A stretch of DNA of 64,000 bases, from positions 3,113,501-3,177,500 of the forward strand of contig JAGFBZ010002379.1 of the NCBI GenBank assembly GCA_018398805.1, given 5' to 3'. Below, in pieces: positions 11,621 to 24,125 of the stretch (positions within the stretch are counted from its first letter, which is position 1; each line of letters opens with the position of its first letter). Source of the stretch: Hirundichthys speculiger. Its lineage: Eukaryota; Chordata; Actinopteri; Beloniformes; Exocoetidae. The position numbers and the translations under genes are program-made. The notes under the pieces are model-generated. The model had not been told where the DNA came from. It saw only the letters and a list, made by a program, of their open reading frames with translations, and made no database searches.

Positions 11621-14600
11621 GCCAGTTTGTTGCCATTTGAGTTGCACACTCCCACATCATGCTTCCGACCCGCTCAGTCTAATACTCCCAACTTCTTTCA
11701 CGTCATCAGAGTGTCACGAGCCAAAATGCTGCCTTTAAATCTTGTCTTTCTTTGTGCCCGAGACTCCAGGAGCGATTCCCAAACCCAAAGCAGCAATTTT
11801 GGTAATCCAGCAATCAGGAAAACCACTGCCCCTCTACAAACACTAATGCAAAGCAGGGTTGAGGGAGGTTTCCAAATTACAATAAAATACTTTCATTCAC
11901 AGTAAATCAGCGGTTGTTGTTTATGACCATGCTGTGTGCCCCTGAGTGTCGTTATCTCCAGTTGTTAGCTCACACCAGCTGACATGCAACCCCTCAGCAC
12001 GAGAGCAGAGAAAAAGGTTATGAGGTTTCAGCCTCCTGGGGTCTATTCCCAGCCTGATAAAGTTACTCTCATGCTCACACGCTGGCAAAAACACACTCAC
12101 ATGTGATATCCTCCTTCCAAACAGAGATCCTTTCTTGTCAGGTTCTTCTTTTCCCTCGTCCTCTGGTATTTTTTCCTCTGGTGTTTACTGTCAGTTGCAG
12201 TTGAGAAAAGGGAAAGGCAAGCCAAGTAGGATTAGGTTGTTGGTTTTTTTTGTTTTTCTGGTTTTTTTTTTTAAGTAAAAGACTCCAGTGTTGACAGCCG
12301 TGTGGATCAGAACGTCCGATCAGCTGATCATCTGTAGTGATTAGGCAGGAATCCAGAGTGGGAGGCCAGACCTGCTGCAAGTTACAGCACAGGCAGGCAA
12401 AAAAAGAAAGTCCATGCTGGTTAAAGTTCCCCAACTCTCAGCTCAGGCTGCAAGAGTGTAACGACAACAGTTGACAATTAGAGCTGTGAGGACAGAGTTA
12501 GGAGTGCACCCAACCCTAGTACACACCAGACTGAAATACGAGTCAGCTCATCCCTTCTTCCTTATTCCCTGCCCCTCTCTACTTTCTGTGATGCCTGATC
12601 TCTGCCCCTCCCTTCCACCCATTAGCCGACATGGCAACCACCCCTCGCGCCCTCCCTTGCCTTCTTTCCCACCTCCTTCGTACCTTTTTTCCCCACTTGT
12701 CTCGCTGTTCACCCTCCATGTAATCCATGTCCCTCAGGTTCTTCCTTTTCTCTATAATTTATTTCAGTTCAGCCATTGGCTGTCTTAAGTCGCATTTCCA
12801 CTTATAGAGAATGTTAAAGCCAATACATATATATTGTTTCAAGGCAGTGAACCTCATGTTTAAAATATGCATGAAGAATCCAAAGGACACATAACATAGT
12901 AATTTACCCAACTGACATTTAGCTGCCTGAGGTGCAGGACAAAACTGGAAGAACTGGAAAAAAAGTACTCAACTTAGTTTAAAAAAACACATCTTATGCC
13001 TCAGTAGCTAGTTTTAGGGGGGGGGACAGAAGGTCCCTTCAATAATCCAGCATTCTTTTCTCTTAAGAAAGGGTGATGAGCCAAATTTAGGAGGCTAATC
13101 TGAGTCTCCGTTTTAAGTATTTCAGTCACTAATAAAGTAGGGATTGGTGACCAAAAACAAACAATTTTTAGCCTCACCAGCCCTAACGAGTCACACACTG
13201 AGAAATCAGCCCCACCCCCCATCAGCAAATGGATCATGCACACCGCATTGGGAAGCCCCCCCCCCGGCTGGAGTATGTACCGTGCACAGAGCCAAGCATG
13301 TCTTTGGTGTCAAAGTCTTTCTCTGAGCTGTGGAGAAGCAATGACCAAAACGTTTGGGACAATGAACCTAATCAGACTGTTAAAACTATCACCACACTGA
13401 GCATGCTCAAATCTATGACGCTCACAGAGACCAGGAGGCTGAAACTGAAGCCAACGGGATGCAGTTTTACAAAACATTTAGACATCTGATGTCAGCTTCA
13501 TGTTCATGTTAAGTCTGAGTTCTTAGTTTATGTTACTCAGTGCACCTGTTTTCTGCTGATACAATAGTTTACTTTAAGTTCAAGGTTTGTGGAAAAATGT
13601 CCTGTTTTCAGGTGCAGTTTTATATTATGAGATGAGTAAAGAAGAGACAAAGGTTAAAGACCTATAAAATCCATAAAGGGATAAATAAAGGAGGACATAC
13701 TGTAAGCATTTTCAGCTGGATTTTAAACTATAGTTCTACCTAGTAACATGGACCATTTTGTTTTTGGGACTTCCATTGAGGGAGGAAGAGAGAAGACCTC
13801 TGTAAGCATTGAAGAACATCCTAAAGTTACTTATGGTCAATATTTTTACAGTGGAAAGTTCAATTAAAGCACAAATGATTTCATATGTGGTTGACTGTAA
13901 TTGTTGGAATGAACCTTGCAATTGACCAGAGTTCGAACTGGCAAGTTAGACTTTAAAAGAAATTCAGAGGTTGCAAAGAAAATTCTACGTAGCTGAGGTA
14001 ATCACAGGAAAGCCTCAGTAGTTTATTACAAAAGTTACATTTTCCCATTAAAGTGAAACTGCAGAGTTTCAGTGAGATTCTGCATTCATGAATAACACCA
14101 ACTACATGATCAATTCTTCTCATAATCTAAATAACACTTACAGAATCTTTACTTCACAAAAAGAGTAAATTAGACAATGTTTACTCTTTGTGGACCAGGA
14201 CCTGAAGCTCTGAGGCATTACTGTGGATCTATTACACCACTGAAAGCTGATCCCATGTTTGTGGCAGTTATGCGGTGTAAACTGAGACTCCAACTCACAT
14301 GGCTGTCGGGTCCCTGACCTAAATATATTTCCCTTTAGAGAGGAAATAAACTCATTCAAACCTTGTTGTTTACACAATGAGACAACTTCCAGGTCCTGTA
14401 CCAATACACACATTCACTGCACATTCTCCCTTTAACGCGCGCACACAAAGATACGCATATACTCAAGACCTTTGTCCACGATGAGTAAAAATACAGCAAT
14501 AATCTATTAATAATCAGCCAGCATTACTTTCTATTGCGTGGTGATAAAGGGATCAGTTTAATGTACAAGAAAAAAAAGACACGATGGGCACGATGCTCAT

Positions 14601-15255
14601 AAGAAAAACCAACAGTGAGGTTAGAAAATATGTTCAGGGCATAAACACAGTCATAGTCTTCATAAGCAAAACTCCCTCAGTAAACAGACAAGTCAATTAC
14701 TCAGGACGTCAACATCAGTGTTCAACCTTCCACCTCATTTCTATTTCATGAACTGCTCACACGCTGCCAAGAATCAACGTGAACGCCTGGATAGCTGCAG
14801 TGGACGTCATCTGTGCTGGGCTGGTGAGCTCGGTGGCCACCAACATCTCATCTGATATATAAATATGTACTAACGCCAAGATCAAAACGTGCCATTGGGA
14901 GAATATTAAATATTCACTACATGCTCAGAATTTCCCAAAAGATATCTGTAAAGTCCTCACATGGTTTGAATGGAGAGACAAAGAGGCAATGTCACCCCTC
15001 AGTCGGTAAGAGCTCCACCATACATCTGTCTGTTTGGCTGTCTAGACAGGATTAAAGTGCTGTTATATGTAATGTGTGTATTTGTCTGCATGATGACCAA
15101 GTTAAAAAAAAAATTCTAAATGACTATATTGTTGCAATATGGCAGGTTACAGCATAAAATATCAAAATTAAACTAAGATTTCATATAATAATCAATAATT
15201 GAAGTGTGTGGGGTTAAACATAAATGATTAAGAATCGTTTTGATGGAGAGAGATT
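11621..15255. other. Intron, no gene seen
   Basis: Contains short homopolymer runs (T at about 12246 and 12262-12272, G at 13017-13024, C at 13257-13266) and a CT-rich patch at about 12550-12760. No exon or transposon end recognised. Confidence 0.5.
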
Positions 15256-15263
15256 TTTGAGGT

Positions 15264-15420
15264 CATAGGTGTAATTTATGGGAGGGATGGGTGGGTTGCA
15301 ACCCACCCAATAATTTAAACCAGCCACCACAACCCCCCCAATATCATACCTCTTTCGTTATGTTTCGGAAGTATCCGCGGCGCTCAACCCCCCAATTTTC
15401 AACTCAAAGTTACACCCTTG
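15264..15420. mobile_element. 157-bp hAT-type miniature element with perfect target duplication
   Basis: The element starts CATAGGTGTAATTT and its reverse-complemented end reads CAAGGGTGTAACTTT, a terminal inverted repeat of about 15 bp with three differences. TTTGAGGT flanks it on both sides (15256-15263 and 15421-15428), an exact 8-bp duplication as made by hAT transposases. It has no coding capacity. A perfect 22-bp palindrome (15288-15309, core GGTTGCAACC) lies near its left end. Confidence 0.8.
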
Positions 15421-15428
15421 TTTGAGGT

Positions 15429-17030
15429 TAATAACTATAGAGCTAAAACGCGGTACAGCAACCTGTTGATGTGCTTCAGACTCTACTCATGGTCTCCCCT
15501 AGTGGTGGCAAGAAATATAAAACATATTTACTGCTGAAAAACAATTGAGTGTGCTGCCCTGCTGCATTTTATTTGCAGTGATAATACATCTGCAGTATGC
15601 AGATTTAAACGGCGTAACGTTATCACCCAGGTAAATGTGATTTTATCAACACGGACATGAGGCTCAACAGGGACACGATGCAGATCTTACGCGCATTCTG
15701 GTTTAAGCGGGAAATGTAGGTCGCAAGTGTCAGTTTAAGCCATTCCTCCTAAACATGATGAGAATGAGGACAAAAAGGTAACACCAGTCAGTGGAGAAAT
15801 AAGTTTAGACTGCTGAGTAATTAAGGCTAAATTATATGAAATCAGAGAAGATTACAGGATATGTGATCACTGAAGAAACACGCAATATAAAGTGAAACAG
15901 CCGACACCTATGATTGAGGAGCATTCTCAGACAGGTGGTGAAAGAAATTACAAAAAAAAAGAAAGCTTCAATAAAAACAAAAACACTGAATGAGTTGAAA
16001 TGAGATGGTACCGCTTATCAAGATCACACAAGTGAATCCTGTAATTTCACTCAACATGACGGCCATCATACTAAACCAACTAAATTATATATCCAGCCAG
16101 ATAAACACCACAAAAACCAAACGTATAAATTTTGCACAACACAGTCTCCACTCTGTGACAGCAGACGGTGACATGATGAGAATCTGGTTGCCAGGTAACC
16201 CAACACGACGCAGCAGCCAGGAACGGCTGACAATGATACACTCTGACCAGACGACGCCAAGTCAACCGTGACTTCAACAAAAACATTTCCACCTGTAAAT
16301 CCCAAGCAACCCACACGCAGATACGTGTACAGTTGTCTTATTCACACACACGTCTTGGCTGAGTGTTTCAGCCAAGTTTCGAATCCCACTGAGGACTTTT
16401 TCACAGCGTGCGCCTCTCCGTGGTAACACGTTGAGTTAGAGCCAGTTAAACACAGGGGTTCAGCTCCACCGCAGAGGAAGGCTTTTATTACCCCTGAGCA
16501 CCCCACATTTATGAGCGCTTGTGTGTATGTGTGTCTGTTTCTGACAAAGACCACATGTGGGGAAAACAAAATCTAGACAAAAGCAGGGACTGACACTAGT
16601 TGATTAAATTTGTCTCTTTTCTTTTTTGGGGGGGAAACATCTGTTGCTCAATCTGCTTTCACTGACGGCACGCTCAAGATTCAGTCACAGGCAATATCAA
16701 ATAAATACTTCTTAGGAATCCTGGTTTAAATTTGGGTGAGGTTAAAGGAACATGAAAGGCGATGCTTTGCCTGTGTGTGTGTGTGTGTGTGTGTGTGTAA
16801 ACCACCTTTATGTTGGGCTGCTTAAAGAGTTGTTACAATCTTTTCCTTCCATGAACAAGTGAAAGACGTGAGCAGGTATCATCTACTCCAGGTTACTTAA
16901 AAAAAACTAAAACATAAAGTGCATGTGTGTTTTTTGGGGAGCTGTTTTTTTTTTTTTTTTTACATACTCATGTGGAACTGTGCTCCTGCTGTACAAGGCA
17001 TGTTTTGTTTCAATCATGGTTTGGGGCAAT
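15429..17030. other. Intron, no gene seen
   Basis: Holds (TG)n at 16772-16798 and poly(T) at about 16944-16961; no gene or transposon recognised. Confidence 0.5.
16772..16798. repeat. (TG)n microsatellite
   Basis: About 13 TG units, 230 bases left of the Tc1 element. Confidence 0.9.
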
Positions 17031-18648
<1,618 letters not shown>

Positions 18649-20399
18649 TTAACAATGTAGAAGAAAAAATGATAACATGTTAAATCAGTGTAAAGATACA
18701 TTTCTTAAATTCAAGATAATATTCTTAAAAACATCATATCCAGCGTGGCATCTCTCAATAGCTGCCATGGAGTCGGTATAAGTGAAGGAAGTTGAGACAT
18801 AAACGCCAAACCATGTAGAAGAAAAAATGTAGAGGAAAAAAAGAGAGATAGAGCACATGGTCTCTCAGTTTAATGAATAATGGTAAATAAATTGGATTAT
18901 TTTTGATTATCTGTAAATGGTCTTCGAACCCGTTCCCAGTGGGGGCTGTAACGGATCACATACCTCACAGTTCAGATCAGTTTTAGAGCCATGAATGGAG
19001 TCGTTTCTCAGCTCGGTAAAGTTTAACAAAGAAAAGGGGAGGAAAATGTTATTTTGCTTTTTTTCCAATTATAAGTAAAAACACAAATCAAGGAACATTC
19101 AACAGGTCAAATGTTTTAATAATCTAAAAACAAAACAATTACGTTTTATACCTGATACCTGCTCACAAAGAAGAATTTGTCCCCTTTAAATCAAAGTATT
19201 CTGTAAAAAAAAAAAAGAAAAAAGGGGAAAAAAAACAACTAGTTTTTCAAAATAAGTCCAAGAAAGAAGCATTATAGATGATTTGATTTCCATTAATTTC
19301 TACATAAAAAATAATCCTGTCCCTTTAGTAAGATTCCCGTGCTTTCCTCCCGTCAGTGGGAACAGTGGGATGATGATGTTTCATGTCTCCATGATTCCCC
19401 GTGCAGCACATCAACACACTGTGACCGTTTAAATTGCCTTAAATAAAGCATAAATCCACTTACAAGGTGAGTTACGCTCACATATAAGGTGATTTATGCT
19501 TTATTTATCCCTTCTAAGGTGATTTATAGGTCTACGTTGAACCTACTATGTATGTCCGTCCCAGCTTGGAGACCCCGGATTTTACCTCCACTCAAAGCCC
19601 CCCACAGCACGTGGAACCGCCATAAACCAGCAGTACCGCGCCGTCATCGACAATACATTAACCTCTGGAGGGTGTCAACAAGTCAGAGGGTGTTAGAACA
19701 GATCCAAAAGTACAGTTTAGAAGTCGAAAAGTTCATTTTCATCTGTTTTAAATATATAATTATAGAAAGAACAAGGCATGATGAGATGTACGTCTTTAAA
19801 CACGCAGATCACCGTGCTCTTCACATGTGATCTGGAGAACCTTCATGAAAAAAACTCAGTCTCACACTTGCAAGTGCTCTGCTTTTGACACTCATGAGGC
19901 CAGAGGCTGAAGCCCAACTGAGCCACTGCATGTGTGACCAAAGCTCGACATATGCCTCCCCTGAAATGTGATGCAGCTATGTGTTGATTTAATACAGGCC
20001 CAAGTCACCAAGTTCCTTCTGCTCTGCATGTTTGCCACCACGTCCCAGCATCCAAAGCACCACAATCCTCACCGCTGTGACAAATCCCTGTTTTTTCTTT
20101 TTTATACAGAAAATCTGATCTGTGGCAAAATGCAACGTGCTGTAGATCAGAGTGGTCCATGAAGACCATAAACTCAACCATAGTTCATTACAGCCCCACC
20201 TCCAAGATTGATGTGCACCAACAGTTGCTTTTTTGCTACAACTACTGCTAGAGTTTCACTCCTTCACACTGTGTTAAAACACCTGTAATCCTCCAAAACA
20301 GCAAATTCACAAATCTTTAACTTTTTCACACCTTTTCTGAAACCTTAAAGCTCAAAGTTAAAAGTACGTGTGCAATGATGTTTTCAGATGTCTGAATGA
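18649..20399. other. Spacer between two Tc1 elements, with a 16-bp inverted repeat
   Basis: No gene seen. Arms AAATAAAGCATAAATC (19441-19456) and GATTTATGCTTTATTT (19491-19506) are perfect inverted copies. AAGGTGATTTAT also occurs twice in direct order (19487-19498, 19516-19527). Confidence 0.5.
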
Positions 20400-20739
20400 A
20401 CAGTGTTGAAAATATTAGCAGTGTGTTTAAAAAGGTGAGTAAAGGTCAAACTTCCTGATAATATCTTTTATTTCCAAACATGCAAATGCATTGGGAACAT
20501 TGATCAGTCTATTACAAATCAAAGCATCAAGACTTTTTTTTGAATTTGTAATTACTTTACAGAAAGTGAAGATAAAGGAATATAAGCCAATATAGCAGCA
20601 CAGACTTTAGTTAATAAAGTCATTCAATCTGTTAAAAAACAGGTGTCAAACAGGTGACCCTTACTGAAGGAGTGAAGTGGGTCATTCCAGACATTATTCA
20701 GAAGAAGAACTTACTTTAATTAAAAAGTGGATTGGAGGG

Positions 20740-21462
20740 GGGGAAACATGTAAAGAGTTGCAGAAAATGAAAGGCTGCTCGGCTAAAATGATCTCAGATG
20801 ATTTAAGATTGGCAACCAAAACCAGATAGATCTGGAAGAAAATGGATTGAAGAACAGCCAAAATGGCAAAGTCAGTCCAATGCTCCAGGGTGATCAGAGA
20901 AGAGCTCAAGTTATCTGTGAGTACTGTAACACGCCTATGTGAAGCCAAGATATCAGCAACAAGTCCCCACAAAGTCCTACTGTTGAAATAAAAACAACGC
21001 GTCAAAGAGGTCACAAAGAACAGCCTGACTGACCTAAAGAGAAATGGTGCAACATTTTGTAAACTGATGAAAGCAAGGTTGTTCTTTTTGGGTCTAGGGG
21101 CAGCAGACAATTTGTCAGATGACCCCCCAAACACTGAATTTAAACCACAGTACACTGAAGACAGTGAAGCATGGAGGTACACGCATCATGATATGGGGAT
21201 GCTTGTCATACTCTGGAGTCTGTCCTACTTATCAGCCACCAGGGATCATGGATCAGCTTTGAACACATCAAAATACTTAAAAAGGTCAAGTTGCCTCATG
21301 CTGAAGAGGAAATGCTCTCGAAGTGGGTGTTTCAACAAGACAACGGCTCAAACTCACCAGTAAGCATTTGGTTTCAGACCAACAGGATTAATTATGCAGT
21401 GGCCAGCCCAGTCCCTGGACCTGGATCCAACAGAAAACTAGTGGGGTGACATCAAGAACTGA
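20740..21462 (+). pseudogene. Tc1-like transposase relic, plus strand
   Basis: Pieces of the transposase are readable in shifting frames. An N-terminal DNA-binding region is followed by a first-Asp motif DESKVVLFG (about 21066-21092), PPNTEFKPQYTEDS (about 21127-21168), a region matching the usual HMIWGCLSYSGV stretch (about 21186-21215), the second Asp in KWVFQQDN (about 21318-21342), and WPAQSLDLDPTEN with the catalytic Glu (about 21400-21440). The residue after TEN is a TAG stop where the family usually has Leu. Many frameshifts and stops show it is long dead. Confidence 0.88.
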
Positions 21463-21571
21463 TTTTTTTTTTTTTTTTTTTAATTAAACAACAATGGAAT
21501 AGACAGTACAGCATATGGAAATAATTGTTCTTATAAGGATTTTGAGCTTTACTCACTTTTTTAATAGTATT

Positions 21572-21635
21572 AAAAAAGTTTTAATCTCATTGTACCTTGT
21601 GCAGTGACAATAAAAGATTATATTCTATTCTATTC
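21572..21635 (+). mobile_element. 64-bp retroposon 3' end nested in the Tc1 right terminal repeat
   Basis: The segment ends in a polyadenylation-like AATAAAAG and a (TATTC)n tail. It is flanked on both sides by TAGTATT (21565-21571 and 21636-21642), a 7-bp target duplication. This is how severely 5'-truncated LINE copies look. The family cannot be named from so short a tail. The insertion is younger than the Tc1 copy that carries it. Confidence 0.7.
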
Positions 21636-21751
21636 TAGTATTGCTTTTAATTTTGAACATAACTGTATACGTATTTTAACATGGCGACACTTACACTGAA
21701 GTAAAAGATAAGATGTAAAACAAATTTATTATGGAAGCTAGGTCAACTTAA

Positions 21752-22142
21752 AGGTGGGGTGGGTGTTGTTTTTTTGCAACACTTTTTACAATATTGCCTG
21801 AAAACCTTTTCACATTTCCATTGCACCCACTGAAATAAAATGTTTGCAAAAAAAACTAAACATTTTGGTCCAGTCTAGAAGGTATAATCAGAGAAAAACT
21901 CTGACCAATCAAAAAAGTGATCATCACTATTTTGATTGGCTGCCTAATACGTCCATCAAATATCACCCCTCCCTCCCTCCCTGTGGTTCATGCAGTCGTG
22001 AATCATGTGAAGGCGTGGTTTCGAGGGGTGACCTGAAGAGGAGGAGGCGGAGCCTTTGGGAGGAGGGAGGGAGTGTATATTTTCAAAATCTCACTTGAGT
22101 TGGATTGTTGGAACCGTTTTTCAAACAACACCTACTCCACCT
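21752..22142. mobile_element. 391-bp non-autonomous element flanked by TTAA
   Basis: The left end AGGTGGGGTGGGTGTTGTTT pairs with the right end, whose reverse complement is AGGTGGAGTAGGTGTTGTTT, an 18-of-20 match. TTAA flanks both ends (21748-21751, 22143-22146), the target of piggyBac-type transposases; the termini are not typical piggyBac, so class is uncertain. An internal 17-bp near-perfect hairpin lies at 21905-21939. No intact ORF of note. Confidence 0.7.
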
Positions 22143-23137
22143 TTAAGGGGGGAAAAAAGGAAAAGGTTACGTATTGAGAGCAACAGTCTTGCGCAGATGT
22201 AAGATATCACATGACAACATTAAACTGCCTCTGAATTGATTTGTGGATTGATTTTTTTGATTCTCTGCTGTCACTTCCTGACTTACTGATCCTTTTAGGA
22301 CCCTGACCTCCTCTTTGACCTCAGTTATTAGCCTTTTCCTCCCCTTTCAGTCTCTCAGCCTCATTTATCTTTCTTGAGGAAATGCGGCATAAAAATGAGA
22401 AATTCCTAATGAGTTATAACTCTGTTCAAGACCACCCTGACAGTTGAAGCTGGCAAATATGGACTGATGACACATTTTTTCAACATGTGGTTTGAAAACT
22501 GCATTTACGTCAGTTTTACACCAAATTAGTTTTTTTTTAAACAAGTTATTTTATTCGTATTTTACTAAAGACTTTCCAATAACAACAGATTATGAGTTAT
22601 TATTGGAGAAGCCATGAATCTGGGCCACAACCACGAAATGCCAGCAAGAATGTCGAGACCTAATCAGCAGCCAGCCTCAATGACTTGACACAAAGACCTA
22701 ATTTCTATTAATCTTTTGTAATTTCAGGATCACATACTTTGTCCAACACACACTGTGAACGTACGAATCCTGTCTAGAGTCAATACAGAGGGTCAAAAGA
22801 GTCCATAAACTGATCTCATATGCTGAAATAATGCACTTAAATTGCCAATAAGAATGATGGAAGAGTGACCTTTATTGATATTGTTGGCTGTGTGAGTGTG
22901 ATGGAGGAGCAAAGCACAATCACTTGGAGACATATATTTCTCTCCACACACTCTTGAACCATCAAGTCTAAAGAGAACACTTTCTGTCTGATTTATGTAA
23001 TTTAGATCAAACCTCAGGGATAACAGAGACACAAAACAAAAAGTAAATAATCCATTTGATAACAAAAAAGGAGGAAGAGGACAATATGAGCCAGATAAGA
23101 GTATGAACTGATGCACTCTCTGATGAACAACTTAAGA

Positions 23138-23151
23138 CCTCCAGGGGGCGG
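23138..23151 (+). promoter_or_regulatory. CTCF-like motif
   Basis: CCTCCAGGGGGCGG fits the core of the vertebrate CTCF motif (CCANNAGGGGGCRS shape) with few departures. It is single-copy context here, not in a recognised transposon. Binding is untested. Confidence 0.35.
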
Positions 23152-24084
23152 GGCAGAGCTGGTAGCCTAGCAACAGCTCTGAGGATGGTGTCAGGTCTAA
23201 CCAGAGGGCTGTTGCTCTCTGGTTGGGGCTGTAGCAACCCCACTTGTAGCGTTATGATGTAGTGACATTTTTTTCAATGAGTTTTAAAGATTAATTAATG
23301 ATTTAAAGTAAAGGAAATTCATATGAATTAGCTTCATACTTAAGCTTCTCCAGAGCAGTGATTTGCTTATTTATGTTGATAATTTAGCTCAATAATTTAA
23401 ACTAACACATGCTGAAGATGCTCTCTTTACTTCTGGTATATTATTGACATTTTTGCTCTACCTTCAAACATTTTGAAGTTTGTCAACTATACAAGTTGAG
23501 CAAAGATGAGGATATGGAGTAGAGAAAAAAAACTTGCATTTTTGAAACTGATTATTTTACTGTCTCACAATTTCTCACTGTGTCATAATTCACACAGGAG
23601 GCAAGGGTTATAGCTTCAAACATAACGCTCTTCCACATTGGGGCATTTGAAACATCTGCTCAACTTTATCAAGAAAGACTGATGTAATTACCATCAGCAG
23701 CCACATGGTGACACCCTCTGACTAAAGGTCCTTTCCTCTCCATCCCTCTGAGCTGGCCACAGGTCATGGGTAGTCTCAGCAAAGTTAAATGGGCTAGAAA
23801 ATATGTGTATGTGTGTGTTGTGTGTGTTCATTTATGCAGAGCTAACACTTTGCTATCAGATTTCAGTCTATAAACAACACCATCCAATGGCCTGGAGGGA
23901 ATAAAGTTTGTGCGTTCATGGGTGTGCGTGTGTAAAGATGACCATCTTTATTTAGTAATAACAAAGCTATTTAAAACATTCAAGGCCTAACGTTGGCCTC
24001 AATGGAATAGTCCATTTGTGAGCACACACACATAAACACAAACACAGGATCCAGCTGACTTGGACGGGTACGATGTGACAAGTT

Positions 24085-24125
24085 GACTCTTGTCACTTTG
24101 GTGACAAGAGTCACCAAAGTGACAA
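24085..24125. repeat. Two overlapping perfect palindromic hairpins
   Basis: GACTCTTGTCAC (24085-24096) pairs with 24101-24112 around TTTG. TTGTCACTTTGGTGAC (24090-24105) pairs with 24110-24125 around AAGA. Both stems are perfect and they exclude each other. Confidence 0.85.

Larger units (their letters stand above)
20400..21667 (+). mobile_element. Second Tc1-like transposon, different subfamily, with a nested insertion
   Basis: The left end begins CAGTGTTGAAAATATTAGCA (20401) and the right end closes AACATAACTGTA (to 21667). Reverse-complementing the right end gives TACAGTTATGTTCAAAATTA, and the inner parts (AAAAAGGTGAGTAAAGGTCA on the left, GAGCTTTACTCACTTTTTTA on the right) pair well, giving inverted repeats of about 100 bp. 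The right repeat is interrupted by a 64-bp retroposon tail at 21572-21635. A poly(T) run of about 19 bases (from 21463) lies between the transposase and the right repeat. The element is opposite in strand and distinct in sequence from the Tc1 copy at 17031-18648. Confidence 0.85.

Noticed and set aside
20694..21182. 162-codon minus-strand frame
   Set aside because: It is antisense to the Tc1-like transposase relic on the plus strand.
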